From Terriglobia bacterium (GTDB taxonomy: Bacteria > Acidobacteriota > Terriglobia > Acidiferrales > UBA7541): a DNA stretch of 64,000 nucleotides. The stretch covers positions 48,138-112,137 of the forward strand of contig JAIQEV010000004.1 of NCBI GenBank assembly GCA_020073585.1, given 5' to 3'. Positions 16,884 through 25,626 of this stretch are shown piece after piece. A program made the position numbers and the translations under genes. Below the pieces are notes generated by a model. It was not told where the DNA came from, ran no database searches, and worked only from the letters and a program-made list of their open reading frames with translations. Numbering within the stretch: position 1 is the stretch's first letter; each line of letters starts with the position of its first letter.

Positions 16884-18925
16884 GGGCGGACTCCAAAGAG
16901 CAAAAGCAAGACGAGGGTTACAAAGATGTATGCCAAGTAGGCATGAATGCTCCCGGCCTGAATGGCTCGCATTCTGGTGGAAAACCACAGCAGCAGATCT
17001 TTCAGCGGAACGTACAGTCGTTTCTCGAACGTCGGCTCGATCTCACTCTCGAAACGGATCGCTTTCGGAAAATACGGCGATACATCGAAAACGGCTTGAA
17101 TCTCGCGGCGGGGCTGGTACAAAACGGAAAAGATCATCCGCAATGGTTTTGAGAATGCAGTGGCAGTATATTCATTCTCTTCCGAGAGTCCGGGCAAGCC
17201 GCAGTCCCATGTTGGTCCCCGCCTCCGCGCGAACCGCCTTGCCCCGATCGATACCAGGAGAACAGCAGGAATCAGCAAGATCACGAGCCCAATACCAATG
17301 ACCGCCGTGGATACCGTACCCCCGTGACGCATTCCCGCAGAGAGCACCAATCCATGTCCGCTAATCAAATTGGTGCCAACTCGTTGTCCGAGTAGTTGCT
17401 CAGTCAGCGCGTCGAAGGCCGGGAGGAACCAGGTAACCCCTAGGCCCAAGGCCAGGCAGGTCACTGTCAGCCAACCCATGCCCACCAGCATGGACCGCGG
17501 TGCCTCGTGCACGTGGCGGGCCTCGGTCCCGCGCGGCAGGGCAAGGAACGTAATCGCGAATGCTTTCACAAAACAAGCGGCGGCCAGGGCTCCTGTCAAC
17601 GCGAGCATCGACCCAGCGAGCGGGAACAGGATTCGCGTCAAGCCTCCGGTCGCGCCAAATCCAGCCAGGAGGCTCTGGTAGGTCAGCCACTCGCTGACAA
17701 ATCCGTTCAGCGGGGGAAGCCCAGAAATGGCGACGGCCCCGATCAGGAAACAGAAAGCTGTAACGGGCATTGGGCGGATCAGGCCGCCCAATTCCTCCAT
17801 GTTTCGCGTTCCCGTAGAATGGAGCACCGACCCGGCTCCGAGGAACAAAAGACACTTGAAGATCGCGTGATTGAGAGTGTGAAACATCGCGGCGATCAGG
17901 GCTACCGCTGCGAGTTGCGGATGTCCAGCAACGCGGAAAACCAAAGCGGCGCCAAGGCCGATGAGGATGATCCCGATATTCTCAATACTGTGGTAGGCCA
18001 ATAGTCGTTTGAGGTCATGCTCCATCAAGGCGTACAGGACGCCGAGAACGGCGGAGGCCACGCCCACGATGAGCACCAGCAAACCGGCCCAGGACGGCAA
18101 TATCCCCAGTCCATCCAGGAAAATGCGCACCATGCCATAGATGCCTGCCTTAAGCACGATTCCGGAAAGCAGCGCCGAGATGTTGCTGGGCGCGACCGGG
18201 TGCGCAGCAGGAAGCCAGATATGGAACGGAATGACGCCCGCCTTGATGCCGAAGCCCAGGAAGAAAAGCACAAATGCGACGGCTTGCTGGCCGCTGGACA
18301 ATTGCGCTGCGGCGGTGCGGAAGCTCGCGAACTCCGCGCTGCCGCTGACCTGCATCAATAGAGCGAAACCGAGGAGCAAGCACCCGGCATCGATGTGGGC
18401 CATGACGATGTAGAGCAACCCGGCTCGCCGGGTCTCCCGGTCCTCGTGGTAAAACGTGACCAGCCCGTAGGCAACCAGCGCCATCACTTCCCACCCGATC
18501 AAGAACAAGAAGACATTGGCGGTGGTAAAAACGATCGTCAAACTGAGAAGCAAGAGATGGAATAAGAAGCCGAAGAAGCCGATGTTCCTCTTACCCTCGA
18601 ATTCTTTCAAATAGCTGAATGAGTAGATGGAAACCGCGCCTGCCAGAATCGCCAGGGTTAAGTTGAAGAAGCCAGCCAAAGCATCATAGTCAAAGCTGTA
18701 GGCGAAGAGCGGAATTCCTGACGAGACCGACCAGCGGACCGGCGTGCCTTGAAGAATCCCGAATACTGCGGCGAGGCCGCCCAAGACAGCGCCTGCCAAG
18801 GCGCTGCCGCAACAGATGTAGCGGCAGAGCGCCGGCTTTCGCCAAGTCGCAAGACTCGCAAGAGCGCCGGTCGAGTAGGCCGTAAGACTAAGCGCGAAGA
18901 TCGTGCCAACCGGAAGCGTGTTCAT
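16880..18925 (-). CDS. hyfB: HyfB-like proton-translocating antiporter subunit (Ehr complex)
   Basis: 681 residues, close to HyfB/HycC. It has about 16 membrane segments of the NuoL/antiporter family with the expected LIGWEVMALVAYGLV (membrane Glu), LGFGIKAGVIPFHIWLP and AYHSIENIGIILIGLG. The C-terminal part ends in a last membrane segment after a region (PTWDCGLP) typical of HyfB/HycC. It is the first large gene of the operon, and its stop overlaps the GTG start of hyfC. Two short ORFs lie directly upstream. It is the larger of the two ion-pumping subunits. Confidence 0.92.
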   Translation of the reverse strand: MNTLPVGTIFALSLTAYSTGALASLATWRKPALCRYICCGSALAGAVLGGLAAVFGILQGTPVRWSVSSGIPLFAYSFDYDALAGFFNLTLAILAGAVSIYSFSYLKEFEGKRNIGFFGFLFHLLLLSLTIVFTTANVFLFLIGWEVMALVAYGLVTFYHEDRETRRAGLLYIVMAHIDAGCLLLGFALLMQVSGSAEFASFRTAAAQLSSGQQAVAFVLFFLGFGIKAGVIPFHIWLPAAHPVAPSNISALLSGIVLKAGIYGMVRIFLDGLGILPSWAGLLVLIVGVASAVLGVLYALMEHDLKRLLAYHSIENIGIILIGLGAALVFRVAGHPQLAAVALIAAMFHTLNHAIFKCLLFLGAGSVLHSTGTRNMEELGGLIRPMPVTAFCFLIGAVAISGLPPLNGFVSEWLTYQSLLAGFGATGGLTRILFPLAGSMLALTGALAAACFVKAFAITFLALPRGTEARHVHEAPRSMLVGMGWLTVTCLALGLGVTWFLPAFDALTEQLLGQRVGTNLISGHGLVLSAGMRHGGTVSTAVIGIGLVILLIPAVLLVSIGARRFARRRGPTWDCGLPGLSEENEYTATAFSKPLRMIFSVLYQPRREIQAVFDVSPYFPKAIRFESEIEPTFEKRLYVPLKDLLLWFSTRMRAIQAGSIHAYLAYIFVTLVLLLLFGVRP

Positions 18926-18934
18926 GAGACCTGC

Positions 18935-19132
18935 TCACGACGACCCGATGATAGAACTTTCGGATGACATCTTCCCACAGTTTTCCGTGCGATTTTCCGT
19001 TACGATGGCAACCTCCCTGCGCTCCGTAATCTTCCCTTTGCGGCTTCTTGCTGTCTTTTCCACCCCTCGGCGCACAAGCTCCAAAGCCGAACGATCTAAA
19101 TTGCTATTTACTTTACGGAAAAGGATCTGCAC
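18935..19132 (-). CDS. Possible 65-residue leader protein of the Ehr operon
   Basis: A GTG-started frame (AAGGG upstream) that ends nine bases before the hyfB-like ATG and begins ten bases after the next upstream frame ends. The product would be small, basic and charged, with a C-terminal Ser-rich end. I recognise no family and no membrane segment. The spacing on both sides is what makes it credible; it could equally be a 5' leader without coding function. Confidence 0.35.
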   Translation of the reverse strand: MQILFRKVNSNLDRSALELVRRGVEKTARSRKGKITERREVAIVTENRTENCGKMSSESSIIGSS

Positions 19133-19142
19133 GATCCCTTAA

Positions 19143-19526
19143 CTATTTAGCGGGAGAGGGATAAGACTTTGAGACAATTCTGATTCCCTTGGCATCCCGC
19201 GCCGGCTTCACGTAGATCGCATAGGCATGCTCTTTCAGAGATTCGCCAGCATCATGAAATTCGCCGTCAACCCAACCGCCCGGCGGCATCTCAATCCACG
19301 AAAGATTCGGGTCCATAAATTTTTGGACGGCAGAGACTTGCTGTTTCGAGATGCTGGGCAAGGTTAGCCACTCCGATGACGGGAATGTCCGCCCGACAAT
19401 TTGTCCGATGGGCACGTTTGTCCCTGCATGCAATGGATAGAAGACAGGTGCGAGCCCTGTAAGTGCTTTCCGTCCTAATGGGGAGGAACCAACGAACTCA
19501 CCTACGTAAACAAGAATACTTGACAT
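19143..19526 (-). CDS. Hypothetical 127-residue protein upstream of the Ehr operon
   Basis: An open frame on the operon strand, with protein-like composition in its second half (SWIEMPPGGWVDGEFHD, AYAIYVKPARDAKGIRIV). No signal peptide or known motif was seen. The start is weak: the ATG at 19526 has no clear ribosome site and lies against the divergent ArsR-gene promoter, so the true start may be further in. It ends ten bases before a small ORF that leads into the hyfB-like gene, which suggests co-transcription. Confidence 0.4.
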   Translation of the reverse strand: MSSILVYVGEFVGSSPLGRKALTGLAPVFYPLHAGTNVPIGQIVGRTFPSSEWLTLPSISKQQVSAVQKFMDPNLSWIEMPPGGWVDGEFHDAGESLKEHAYAIYVKPARDAKGIRIVSKSYPSPAK

Positions 19527-19548
19527 ATGAAATTTCGCAGATTAGAGT
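19520..19548 (+). promoter_or_regulatory. Sigma70-type promoter of the arsR-family gene
   Basis: TTGACA (19520-19525), a 17-base spacer, then TAGAGT (19543-19548). The ATG chosen for the regulator lies about 23 bases downstream with AAGGA in front of it. A small palindrome ATGCAT follows the -10 and could be part of an operator. Confidence 0.6.
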
Positions 19549-19570
19549 ATGCATGTACGCAAGGATCAGC

Positions 19571-19900
19571 ATGCCACAGCAGCTTGCCAACTTCAAGTCT
19601 GAGTTCTTCAAAGCCCTCGCGCACCCTATCCGCATCCGGATCTTGGATTCTCTTCGTGATGGCGAGAAGGGGGTCAATGAACTCAGCGAGATTCTGAAAA
19701 TTGAGCCCGCAAATGTTTCTCAGCAGCTCGCGATTCTACGAATGCGCAATATCGTGGTTGGGCGCAAAGCGGGAAGCAATGTGTATTACTCCGTTTCGGA
19801 CCCAACTCTGTTCCGGCTTCTTGACGTAGCGAAAGATATCTTCAACAACCACTTGGTGGGTGTGAGAGACATGCTTCAGCAGATGGAGGCGGTTTCGTAA
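19571..19900 (+). CDS. ArsR/SmtB-family transcriptional regulator
   Basis: 109 residues from the ATG with AAGGA five bases upstream. The winged helix-turn-helix is plain: FFKALAHPIRIRILDSL (helix 1-2), VNELSEILKIEPANVSQQLAILR (recognition region), then the wing GRKAGSNVYYSV. The ELCVCDL metal site of ArsR and SmtB is missing (the position reads VNELSEI), so the signal is not the classical thiol-metal type. It is divergent from the Ehr operon and 100 bases ahead of a MerR-like gene; it may control either. Longer in-frame starts upstream would cross its own promoter. Confidence 0.9.
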   Translation: MPQQLANFKSEFFKALAHPIRIRILDSLRDGEKGVNELSEILKIEPANVSQQLAILRMRNIVVGRKAGSNVYYSVSDPTLFRLLDVAKDIFNNHLVGVRDMLQQMEAVS

Positions 19901-20000
19901 GGAGAAAAATTTTGTCCAACATCTGCACATATCCGCATATGCAAGAGCGTTTACAAGAAGCTAAGTTCTTTGTCGAGTTTGGACGAGGAGATCAATAACC

Positions 20001-20252
20001 ATGCCGGATTACTACACTCCCCAGCAGTTAGCCCAGAAGTTGGACATCGCGGAATCCACAATCGCGGAACTCAAGACAAAGGGTTTACTTCAGCCCACGG
20101 TAAAGGACGGCAGATCCTATTTTTCCTCTCGACAAGCGTACCGCCTACGCGCAGCCGTTCGGTGGGCACGCAAAGACAAAATAGATTTGCAAGAGGCTTT
20201 CGCGCGCGTGGAAGAACGCTGGCTTGCTCAGGCCAGCGCACTGAAGGATTAG
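20001..20252 (+). CDS. Small MerR-like/excisionase-type helix-turn-helix protein
   Basis: 83 residues with GAGGAG upstream of the ATG. The N-terminus YYTPQQLAQKLDIAESTI followed by LKTKGLLQP and FSSRQAYRLRAAVRW matches the MerR-type DNA-binding fold. There is no effector domain, only a short helical tail (IDLQEAFARVEERW). Such one-domain proteins act as regulators or as excisionases; no integrase is near, so a regulator is more likely. It lies 100 bases after the ArsR-family gene on the same strand. Confidence 0.75.
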   Translation: MPDYYTPQQLAQKLDIAESTIAELKTKGLLQPTVKDGRSYFSSRQAYRLRAAVRWARKDKIDLQEAFARVEERWLAQASALKD

Positions 20253-20362
20253 CCAGCATCTTTCGCACAAGGACGATTAATAGAAATCATAAACCGGTGC
20301 TTCGTTCTGGTTCCGCCAAGAAGTCTGCAAACCCTTCCGTCACATACCGACAGTGGCATTTG

Positions 20363-23239
20363 TCACCTACCGAGATACCGGTGGAGGGCTTGGGTTGTGG
20401 AAAGAAGTTGTGTGGCCTTGCGAGAGACTAGTTCGAAGCCGCGATCGTGCGTTTCCTTGGCAAGAGTTTCTAGCTGAACGCGGGCGACAGGAGGATTGGA
20501 GTGGAGTTCAAGTTCGCCGAGCGCGAGGTGAGCTTCGCATTCCATGGTGTAATTTCCCTGTTTTCGCGCGGCGGCAATCACTGTTTGAAGATGCGCCCTG
20601 GCCACGGCGAAAGCCTCGCTCTGCATCTTCGGTGCGGAACCCGTGGCGGCTTTCACCCGGGCATCCTGGACCACGAGGCTCATCTTAAGCGTCCAATCGG
20701 AGACGGAGCGGCTCAATTGTTCAGCACGGAACAGACTTTTGCGCGCGTCATCCGGTTTTCCTTCTAATTGAAGCGCACGGCTGAGAAGCATGAGCGCATT
20801 GCTCGCGCCGTCGGAATCCTTTCGCTGTTCAAAGCTGGCAGACAGATCCCGCAGAGATTTCTCCGCTTCGGCGGTATGTCCTTCTTCCAGGACAACCAGC
20901 GCCAAATTCATTTTCATGCTAGGGATCAAATCCTGGGCATCCGCTTTGTTATAGATTTCCAACGCTTCTTGGTACTTCTCGCGAGCTCCAGGGAGATTGC
21001 CTTCCGATTTCAAAATATCGCCCATCACGCCGATTGCGAAGCCGTTTTCCCGCGCGATCATTTGGGCAGCGCAGGCTTTTAGGGCAGATTCGATGTGACT
21101 GCGAGCTGTTTTCAAATCCCCCATCGTCAACCGGAGAGAGGCAATGCTGTAGACGGAATAACACCCGCGCGCGGGCGCAATGGACTCATCGATCTGCAGC
21201 GCTTCTTCGTACGTTTTTTCGGCTGCGCGGAGATCTCCCAGGCTTGCCAGAACATCGGCGAGATTGCCGGTGGTTGCGGATATGCCGCTCTTGTTGCCCG
21301 ATTCCTTGTATTTCTTGCGCGAGTCTCGAAAACTCCGCGCGGCTTCTTCCAAGAGGTTCATGCGCTCATACGTGTTGCCCATGCCGTTCAATACGCTTCC
21401 GACTAGTTCACTGCTGCCCAGCTCTCGCGCGAGCTGCAAGGCTTGTTTCAATGTCTGCAGAGAAAGCTCGTGGTGGCCCTCATCGGATTGCCGGGCAGCT
21501 TTGAGCATGAGCGTTTTCGTGACGCCGGCGCGATCTCCAAGAGTTTCGAAGACGGAGCGCGCTTCGTCGCAAGTAGCTATGGCCTCGGCGGGCCGCCCGA
21601 CGAACAATAGATTGGTGCACTCGGAAACTTTTGCTCTGGCGTAAAGCAGTTTTTGCCCGCGCGCAGTTGCTTTTCGGGCAGTGCTCTCGAGAAGTTCATA
21701 CTGCCGCAGGCGGTCGTAGGTGGAAACAGCCCATTGTTCGTTCAGGTCTATGCGAGGATCCTCTGAGAGGGGAGAAGGCAATCTTCGAAGCGTGTTCAGA
21801 GTAGCGATTGCGTCTTGGAGATGGCCAGCTTGAATTTGAGCAGCCGATAGTGAGAGGCCGCACTCCAAACAATCAGGGTAGTAAGCATAGAGCGCGTGGT
21901 AATCCGAAGCTGCTTCTTCCATCTGGCCGAGGGTTTCGTAATAGTGGGCTTCGATCAGTAATTTTTGTGTCTGCGAGAGATTGGTTGACAGATCGAGGGC
22001 TTTCCTTGCTTCCTTTTTCGCTCTTTGTCCGTAGCCGAGGTGCTGCCAGGCATCCGAGAGCATGGAGTGAGCCAGTGAAAACTTGGGATCTGCCTTGACC
22101 GCCTGATCCAGCAGTTCGGCGGCGCCGAACGCGTCGAATTGGCGCAATCGATCGAGACCCAGGGCGTAGAAGCGAGCGGCTTCGCGGTTTGCCGGCATAG
22201 AGGCAAACACGCTCGGCTCGTCCGCCTGCTGAAGACTGGGGATTCCGAGGCGATTCCGCATCCTCCTGCCGGCGCGGGAGACGAGCTGAAATAGATTCTG
22301 CTCGCTGCCGATTTCGGCAACTTCCGTCAGGATTTCACCCGTCTTTGCGTCCTGGAGGCGCACGTCCAGTCGCAATTGGCGGGATCCCGGGCCGCCCACG
22401 CTTGTATAGGAACCGAGCACCAAGAGATCACTGTTGAGAGCCGTGCCGATGCGAGAAGTCGTTGGCTGGCCGAGCGTATCCGTCTGCGACCAGGGAGCAG
22501 ACAATTGCAAATTGGAGACGTCTTCGCCCGGCACGAGATGCAGCTTGTCCCCGGCGGCAAGCTCGGTGCTCATCATTTCGGAAAGAGCCGTCGAGAGCCA
22601 GGCGTCCTCCGGCTTGCCGGAAACGTTGTTAAAACCGAGTACGGCGGCGGCTCGACGGGTGGGAATGGGTTTCATGGCCGCTTCGGTGGTGGCCACTGCG
22701 GACCTCCCATGGCCATGCCAGCGGTACGCAACGATTCCCGCGAGAACCAGAAGAAATATTCCAAGAAGGATCGTGATCCGCTGGCCGGATTGCTGCATTG
22801 CCAGCCGCGGAGTTGTGCCGTCGGTTGGAGAGCGCCTTGCTCCGTTTGCGGGAAGGGAACCGAAATCTAAGTTCTGGAGGGAGGAATCTGCCTCGGGTGC
22901 CTCCTGGGTTACACGGGCAATGAAACGGTAGCCCCGCTTGGGGATGGTCTCAATGAATTGAGGCTTCTCCGAGGCATCGTTCAGGGCGACTCGCAATTTC
23001 TTCATCGCCGCGTTCAGTCCGCCATCGAAATCAACGAACGTGCCGTCCGGCCAGAGAGCCTGGCGAATCGCTTCTCGTGTCACGACCTGGCCAGGTCGTT
23101 CCAATAGCAGGGCCAGGATTCGGAAAGGTTGTTCTTGGAGCTTGACACGGATTCCCTTGCGGTGCAGCAGACCATTATGCAGGTCGGCCTCGAAGGTACC
23201 GAACCGCACCACGAAAGACGACAGCTCGGGGTCCTGCAT
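20363..23239 (-). CDS. Membrane-anchored winged-helix regulator with TPR repeats (CadC-like)
   Basis: About 958 residues. Residues 5-110 are a PhoB/OmpR-type winged helix (FRILALLLERPGQVVTREAI, then PKRGYRFIA). A proline-poor linker leads to one membrane segment near residue 155 (ILLGIFLLVLAGIVAYRW). A FlgO/TolB-like domain follows (AAVLGFNNVSGKPEDAW), then tetratricopeptide repeats to the end (for example AARFYALGLDRLRQFDAFGAAELLDQA). This CadC-like layout, with DNA binding inside and a sensor outside the membrane, is common in acidobacteria. The start ATG is preceded by GGGG; an in-frame TTG lies two codons upstream. Target genes are unknown. Confidence 0.88.
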   Translation of the reverse strand: MQDPELSSFVVRFGTFEADLHNGLLHRKGIRVKLQEQPFRILALLLERPGQVVTREAIRQALWPDGTFVDFDGGLNAAMKKLRVALNDASEKPQFIETIPKRGYRFIARVTQEAPEADSSLQNLDFGSLPANGARRSPTDGTTPRLAMQQSGQRITILLGIFLLVLAGIVAYRWHGHGRSAVATTEAAMKPIPTRRAAAVLGFNNVSGKPEDAWLSTALSEMMSTELAAGDKLHLVPGEDVSNLQLSAPWSQTDTLGQPTTSRIGTALNSDLLVLGSYTSVGGPGSRQLRLDVRLQDAKTGEILTEVAEIGSEQNLFQLVSRAGRRMRNRLGIPSLQQADEPSVFASMPANREAARFYALGLDRLRQFDAFGAAELLDQAVKADPKFSLAHSMLSDAWQHLGYGQRAKKEARKALDLSTNLSQTQKLLIEAHYYETLGQMEEAASDYHALYAYYPDCLECGLSLSAAQIQAGHLQDAIATLNTLRRLPSPLSEDPRIDLNEQWAVSTYDRLRQYELLESTARKATARGQKLLYARAKVSECTNLLFVGRPAEAIATCDEARSVFETLGDRAGVTKTLMLKAARQSDEGHHELSLQTLKQALQLARELGSSELVGSVLNGMGNTYERMNLLEEAARSFRDSRKKYKESGNKSGISATTGNLADVLASLGDLRAAEKTYEEALQIDESIAPARGCYSVYSIASLRLTMGDLKTARSHIESALKACAAQMIARENGFAIGVMGDILKSEGNLPGAREKYQEALEIYNKADAQDLIPSMKMNLALVVLEEGHTAEAEKSLRDLSASFEQRKDSDGASNALMLLSRALQLEGKPDDARKSLFRAEQLSRSVSDWTLKMSLVVQDARVKAATGSAPKMQSEAFAVARAHLQTVIAAARKQGNYTMECEAHLALGELELHSNPPVARVQLETLAKETHDRGFELVSRKATQLLSTTQALHRYLGR

Positions 23240-23443
23240 CGCCAATTGTCGCCCCTAATGAAAAATTGTGCGCAAGTATATCACGGGATATCGAGCATCG
23301 CTCGATCGGCCGCGTGTCCTGAACTGCTTGAAATAACGGCAATTAGAAGGTCACAAAAGCGTCAGATTTTGGTCCTTTGACGATTCCTTCTCTCTGCGTT
23401 AATTCTCGTCCTGAGGCCAGAACCATTCAGATGCCTCAACACG

Positions 23444-24127
23444 ATGATTTGGCAGACAGCATGTGATTCGATGAGATGGCGCTTCTTCCGGCGGCGAGAA
23501 CGTTCAATCGAGCTTCTGCAGGATTCCTTGTCCACCGTGAGATCGGCGGCGCACTTTTGCTCCACTCCCTGGTCGGTCGTGCGGGAGATCCTGGAGCTTG
23601 CGGAAGTGCATCCCGAGGATATCCTCTACGACTTGGGCTCCGGCGACGGACGCATCCCGATCCTGGCGGCCCAGGAATTTGGCTGCCGGTCCGTTGGGAT
23701 TGAGAATGATCGCGATTTGTTCGTGTATTCCGCGAAGCGCGTCCTCGAACTGAATCTGCAGGATCGCGTTTCCTTCGTCTACGGTAACTTCTTCGAGGCC
23801 GATCTGAGCTCGGCGACCGTCGTCGTTCTGTACCTGCTGAGTGCCGTCAACGGACACCTGCGGGCGCGCCTCGCCAGCCAGCTTCGCGCCGGCAGCCGCG
23901 TGGTCGCGGTCGATTTCGATGTGCCGGGCTGGCGCGCGGAGCGCACGCTTTCCGTCGTGTCGGATGGAAACGTCGAGTACACGCTCTATCTCTACCGGCG
24001 TTCCTCCTCCGGAGCGCTGTGCAAGGACACGCCCACGAACAGCGCTTCGCTCCCCGCTGGCAATGCAAACACCGGCATTTCGAAAGACTCACCGGCAAGA
24101 AATCTAGAAGGAAAAGAAAATGTATAA
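23444..24127 (+). CDS. Class I SAM-dependent methyltransferase-like protein
   Basis: 227 residues. The SAM-binding motif I is DLGSGDGRIPILAA (about residues 64-77), preceded by the STPWSVVREILELA helix often seen in this group, and followed by GIENDRDL (motif II acidic residue) and NFFEADL. The last 50 residues are low-complexity and may be disordered. The first ATG is used; a second at 23471 is possible. Its end overlaps the next gene by eight bases. The substrate is unknown. Confidence 0.75.
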   Translation: MIWQTACDSMRWRFFRRRERSIELLQDSLSTVRSAAHFCSTPWSVVREILELAEVHPEDILYDLGSGDGRIPILAAQEFGCRSVGIENDRDLFVYSAKRVLELNLQDRVSFVYGNFFEADLSSATVVVLYLLSAVNGHLRARLASQLRAGSRVVAVDFDVPGWRAERTLSVVSDGNVEYTLYLYRRSSSGALCKDTPTNSASLPAGNANTGISKDSPARNLEGKENV

Positions 24128-25592
24128 ACCGCTAGGCATCGCCGTGATTGCACTGGTGCTACTGGCCAGCGCGAGCGCGCCAGCACAACAGAGCGCGCCC
24201 CTGCCGCTGAAGGGCGTGCAGCCGCAAAATGGCCCGAAGCGCCAAGGCCAGCCGCAAACCCCCGCTTCGAGTGATCCCAGGCTCCGAGCGCCTGCGATGA
24301 AGATCAAGCTCGGTCTGCCGAAAACCAGCCCAAAGGTCCTCAACCCCCGTGCCGCGCTGCATGATGCAGCCGTCATCGCCGTGCTTCAAAGGCAAAAGCA
24401 GACAGCGGACATCGAGGCGGCCCGGATGAAAATCGGGATTCGCCCGGCAGGCCCGGCCGGATTGCCGGCGGTCCAATCACCACCAAAATTGCAGCCTCAA
24501 TTGCAGCCCCAGTCACAGCCGATGCCGGCGTCCGGCGCCAATAGCCCCAACAAAGCAAAAGCCCCGGCCCCGGCCAACATCCAGAAAGCCCCGGCAACGG
24601 GGACCATCGCACCGGGGAAAGTTTCTGACGCTCCGGGGAATAATCCTTCTTTGTACGCGCAAGTCCCTCAAATCGATACCACGGTTCTGACCTGCGCCCA
24701 TGACCCGTCCATGAGAATTCTCAAGGTGAGCGGGGACGCCGCTCCGGCTACGTTTACTCCGATCGAAAAATATAACCTGTACACGATCTCCGGGTGCTCG
24801 TTTGGCGGTTCCAACGCGAACAACAAGGTCTACATCTTTGGCAAGGGCAGCTTTCAGGGAAACTTCTTGATTCGATTTTGGAGCGAGAACTCCATCACGA
24901 TCGCTCTGGATCCGGCTTTAAGCGGCGTTCTGGATCAGGACAATCTGACTCTGGTTGTTCAGCGCGCAGACGGCACACAAGTCAATAAGAATGGCTTCAA
25001 ATTCTACGCCGCAAGGGGCGACCTTCAGGGGAATCCCGTTCCTCTGGCTGTTATTGCTCCCTCGCAGTTCAGCGCGAAGATGCCTTTTGACTCGCAGACA
25101 TTGATCCTGCCGAACACCTATACGTCCCCTGCGCCGGATTCCACTCCGGCAGACCCAACGACCGAAGTAGACCGGTTGTTTAACACACCGCCATGGGCTC
25201 CGACGACGGATACTTTCCAATTTAAAAATCTGGCCGCAGGCTTCTTCCCCGCGAGCGCGATTTTAGTTTACTGGTACATCGTGCCCCCCGATTGTCCCGG
25301 GCTCTTGGAAGCGCCGAACGTTCCGGTGCGCAAAGTGGGCGATCCCACCTTGGACATTCAGGGGAATTGGGATGTGGCGTGGGATGTCGGCAACCTCGTG
25401 GTCCACACCCAAGTGGAAGGATGCCGGCAGCGCTATGTGGGTCCGGGAAACAGCGATGCATCGTACTTTACGTCCTTTTCCCGGTACGCAGTTGAAGTGT
25501 GGGTACTTGGCCCGCGCTGCGTAAATCCTTGGACGGGACTTCCGGATCCCCAATGCGTCAGTGACACGAAGAAACAACTGAGCCAGTTGTAG
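24120..25592 (+). CDS. Secreted protein, tandem paralogue 1, function unknown
   Basis: 490 residues with a signal peptide (hydrophobic core, then ASAPAQQ). The N-terminal part has PQNGPKRQGQPQTP and MKIKLGLPK, a helix rich in Gln/Arg, then a Gln/Pro linker and NIQKAPATGTIAPGKVSDA. The middle shows a beta-rich domain beginning near TCAHDPSMRILKVSGDAAP and containing GVLDQDNLTLVVQRADG, reminiscent of an IPT/TIG-like fold. It is closely related to the next gene. GGAAAAG precedes the ATG, and the start overlaps the methyltransferase gene. No enzyme motif was recognised. Confidence 0.8.
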   Translation: MYKPLGIAVIALVLLASASAPAQQSAPLPLKGVQPQNGPKRQGQPQTPASSDPRLRAPAMKIKLGLPKTSPKVLNPRAALHDAAVIAVLQRQKQTADIEAARMKIGIRPAGPAGLPAVQSPPKLQPQLQPQSQPMPASGANSPNKAKAPAPANIQKAPATGTIAPGKVSDAPGNNPSLYAQVPQIDTTVLTCAHDPSMRILKVSGDAAPATFTPIEKYNLYTISGCSFGGSNANNKVYIFGKGSFQGNFLIRFWSENSITIALDPALSGVLDQDNLTLVVQRADGTQVNKNGFKFYAARGDLQGNPVPLAVIAPSQFSAKMPFDSQTLILPNTYTSPAPDSTPADPTTEVDRLFNTPPWAPTTDTFQFKNLAAGFFPASAILVYWYIVPPDCPGLLEAPNVPVRKVGDPTLDIQGNWDVAWDVGNLVVHTQVEGCRQRYVGPGNSDASYFTSFSRYAVEVWVLGPRCVNPWTGLPDPQCVSDTKKQLSQL

Positions 25593-25626
25593 GCGGCTGA
25601 AGTTTTAAGCGACAGGAGCAATGACG

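Noticed and set aside
11275..18925. Hydrogen-evolving [NiFe] hydrogenase 4 or formate hydrogenlyase
   Set aside because: All Ni-Fe cysteines are absent and no formate dehydrogenase or hyp genes are present.
11275..18925. Respiratory complex I
   Set aside because: There is no NuoE, F, G, A or J, the large subunit is HyfG-like, and HyfE is present.
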